In this document: positions 4,870-5,491 of the stretch, piece after piece
Layout: each line of letters begins with the position of its first letter
How positions within the stretch are numbered: position 1 is the first letter of the stretch
NCBI GenBank assembly: GCA_002339355.1
Contig: DDKQ01000045.1
Coordinates: 1 to 5,491, forward strand
Length of the DNA: 5,491 nt
Direction of reading: 5' to 3'
Source: Candidatus Subteraquimicrobium carltonvillense
Lineage (GTDB): Bacteria > Actinomycetota > Aquicultoria > Subteraquimicrobiales > Subteraquimicrobiaceae
Translations under genes and position numbers: made by a program
The notes under the pieces: model-generated
The model's input: only the letters and a program-made list of their open reading frames with translations
Databases searched by the model: none
What the model was told of the DNA's origin: nothing

Positions 4870-5103
4870 ATGCCTACTTACACCGAGTTTCGTAAGGTTG
4901 GGCGAAAACTAGGTTTTCGGCTTATTCGGTCTGAAAAGCATGAAACCTGGCGAAAGATTGATGAACAAGGAAACATCCTCGAGTTTAGAATCGGTCACAA
5001 GCATGGGAAAGACATCCCCGAAGGAACTTTCAGGATAATGCTTAGACAAGCCGGGATAAAATCCGAAAAAGAGTTCAGAGAAATACTAAAGGGTCTCAAG
5101 TAA
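4870..5103 (+). CDS. hicA: HicA-type mRNA interferase toxin
   Basis: This 77-residue protein has the HicA layout, a small dsRBD-like fold. FRKVGRKLGFRLIRSEKHETW places the catalytic histidine at H24, where the family has GSHH or similar. GHKHGKDIPEGTFRIMLRQAGI (42-63) is the family signature KDIPxGTLxxILxQAGI. It is expected to cleave mRNA, or mRNA and tmRNA, and stop growth unless bound by its antitoxin. Length is normal for HicA. The usual glycine before the histidine is replaced (SEKH instead of xGSH), a modest deviation. The ATG follows the antitoxin stop directly, and no good ribosome site precedes it (only TTGGGG at 4859-4864), so translation probably depends on coupling. The order antitoxin then toxin is the hicBA order, the reverse of E. 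coli hicAB. Confidence 0.9.
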   Translation: MPTYTEFRKVGRKLGFRLIRSEKHETWRKIDEQGNILEFRIGHKHGKDIPEGTFRIMLRQAGIKSEKEFREILKGLK

Positions 5104-5340
5104 TCACGTTTCTTTTCTGACTCCTCCCTCACCGGGCAGGTGAACATCGCTTTCCGCCCACTTTTTTCACCGAATGTCGCTAGTCGCTCATCGGCCTTTC
5201 TAGTACTTTATTCCCAAAAAAATGAGAAACAAGCTCCATTTAAAATCGCCCCTTTTCTGACGATAATGAAGGTATAAAATTCCTTGACTGAATTGAAGCA
5301 AGATGGGAAGCAAGTTGGCCAGAGTAAGGAATAAAAAATT
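5104..5340. other. Intergenic region after hicA, no gene seen
   Basis: TCACC (5129-5133) and GGTGA (5139-5143) form a small stem without a T-tract, too weak to call a terminator. The repeat core at 5182-5204 is listed separately. From 5205 to 5340 the DNA is AT-rich with stops in all frames I checked and no recognisable protein fragment, RNA gene or promoter. Confidence 0.5.
5182..5204. repeat. Second copy of the AGTCGCTCATCGGC repeat
   Basis: AGTCGCTCATCGGC (5182-5195) is identical to 4229-4242, and TTTCTAGT (5197-5204) is identical to 4262-4269. The copy looks like the upstream array with about 18 bases deleted between the two blocks. Together the two copies form direct repeats about 950 bases apart on either side of the Phd-HicB/HicA operon. 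Confidence 0.6.
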
Positions 5341-5479
5341 ACAGCCTTTCACAAAATTCGTTCCAGGCTATTGATTACACAGATCTTTAGAATGATTACA
5401 CCGATTTATCAAGGTAGTTTAATCTGTGTAATCTTGTTTTGAAATCTGTGAAATCAAGGGCTTAGTTTTGTGAAGCCCT
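5341..5479. repeat. MITE-like nested inverted-repeat element
   Basis: Outer arms TTCACAAAA (5348-5356) and TTTTGTGAA (5466-5474) are perfect inverted repeats. Inside, GATTACACAGAT (5373-5384) pairs with ATCTGTGTAATC (5422-5433), a perfect 12-bp match. TGATTACACCGATTT (5394-5408) matches the complement of 5442-5456 at 13 of 15 positions. AGGGCTT/AAGCCCT (5457-5463/5473-5479) adds a hairpin at the right end. No protein is encoded. The design suggests a small non-autonomous mobile element or a dispersed palindromic repeat. It could extend past the window end. Confidence 0.6.
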
Positions 5480-5491
5480 ATAAAAAATTAA

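Noticed and set aside
5129..5143. Terminator after hicA
   Set aside because: The stem is only five base pairs and no T-tract follows.
5283..5332. Short frame LTELKQDGKQVGQSKE as a gene fragment
   Set aside because: It is bounded by a stop just upstream and too short to match to any family with confidence.

Overview
This is a bacterial window of moderate G+C with strong Shine-Dalgarno sites and sigma70-type promoters. It looks like an accessory stretch of chromosome: a two-component regulatory pair set among three toxin-antitoxin (TA) operons, with repeats filling the gaps. I cannot name the lineage. The dispersed hairpin repeats and the crowd of TA modules are typical of genomes assembled from anaerobic, thermophilic or subsurface bacteria, but that is only an impression.

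Positions 1-347 hold a G-rich hairpin repeat, the C-terminal remnant of a REP-associated tyrosine transposase (RAYT, IS200-like; 124-237) and one intact GTAG...CTAC double-hairpin repeat (257-315). Positions 348-931 on the minus strand are a vapBC operon: VapB (DUF2191 type) and a PIN-domain VapC that starts with TTG and overlaps vapB by four bases. Its promoter is at 958-987. Positions 988-1298 carry three more double-hairpin units: one with different hairpin sequences, one truncated and one intact. The last ends 30 bases before the kinase start.

Positions 1299-3365 on the plus strand encode a six-TM sensor histidine kinase (HisKA plus HATPase_c) and a NarL/FixJ-type response regulator with a LuxR helix-turn-helix, 30 bases apart. 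The pair should form one membrane signal-transduction system that controls transcription; signal and targets are unknown.

Positions 3406-4125 are a second TA operon: a ribbon-helix-helix antitoxin and a PIN-domain toxin joined by a TAATG overlap, behind a promoter containing a perfect 21-bp palindrome. A terminator-like hairpin and imperfect 18-bp repeats follow. Positions 4288-5103 are the third TA operon and the most unusual part. A near-consensus promoter and a structured leader of about 130 nt precede an antitoxin that joins a Phd/YefM-type N-terminus to a HicB-like C-terminus. A HicA-type toxin follows with no gap. Positions 5104-5491 carry no gene but hold another copy of the 18-bp repeat and a MITE-like inverted-repeat element (5341-5479).

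The main points for a second look are the Phd-HicB chimera with its structured leader, and the RAYT remnant beside GTAG/CTAC hairpin pairs whose stems show compensatory base changes. The second looks like a REP/BIME system outside the well-studied proteobacterial examples.
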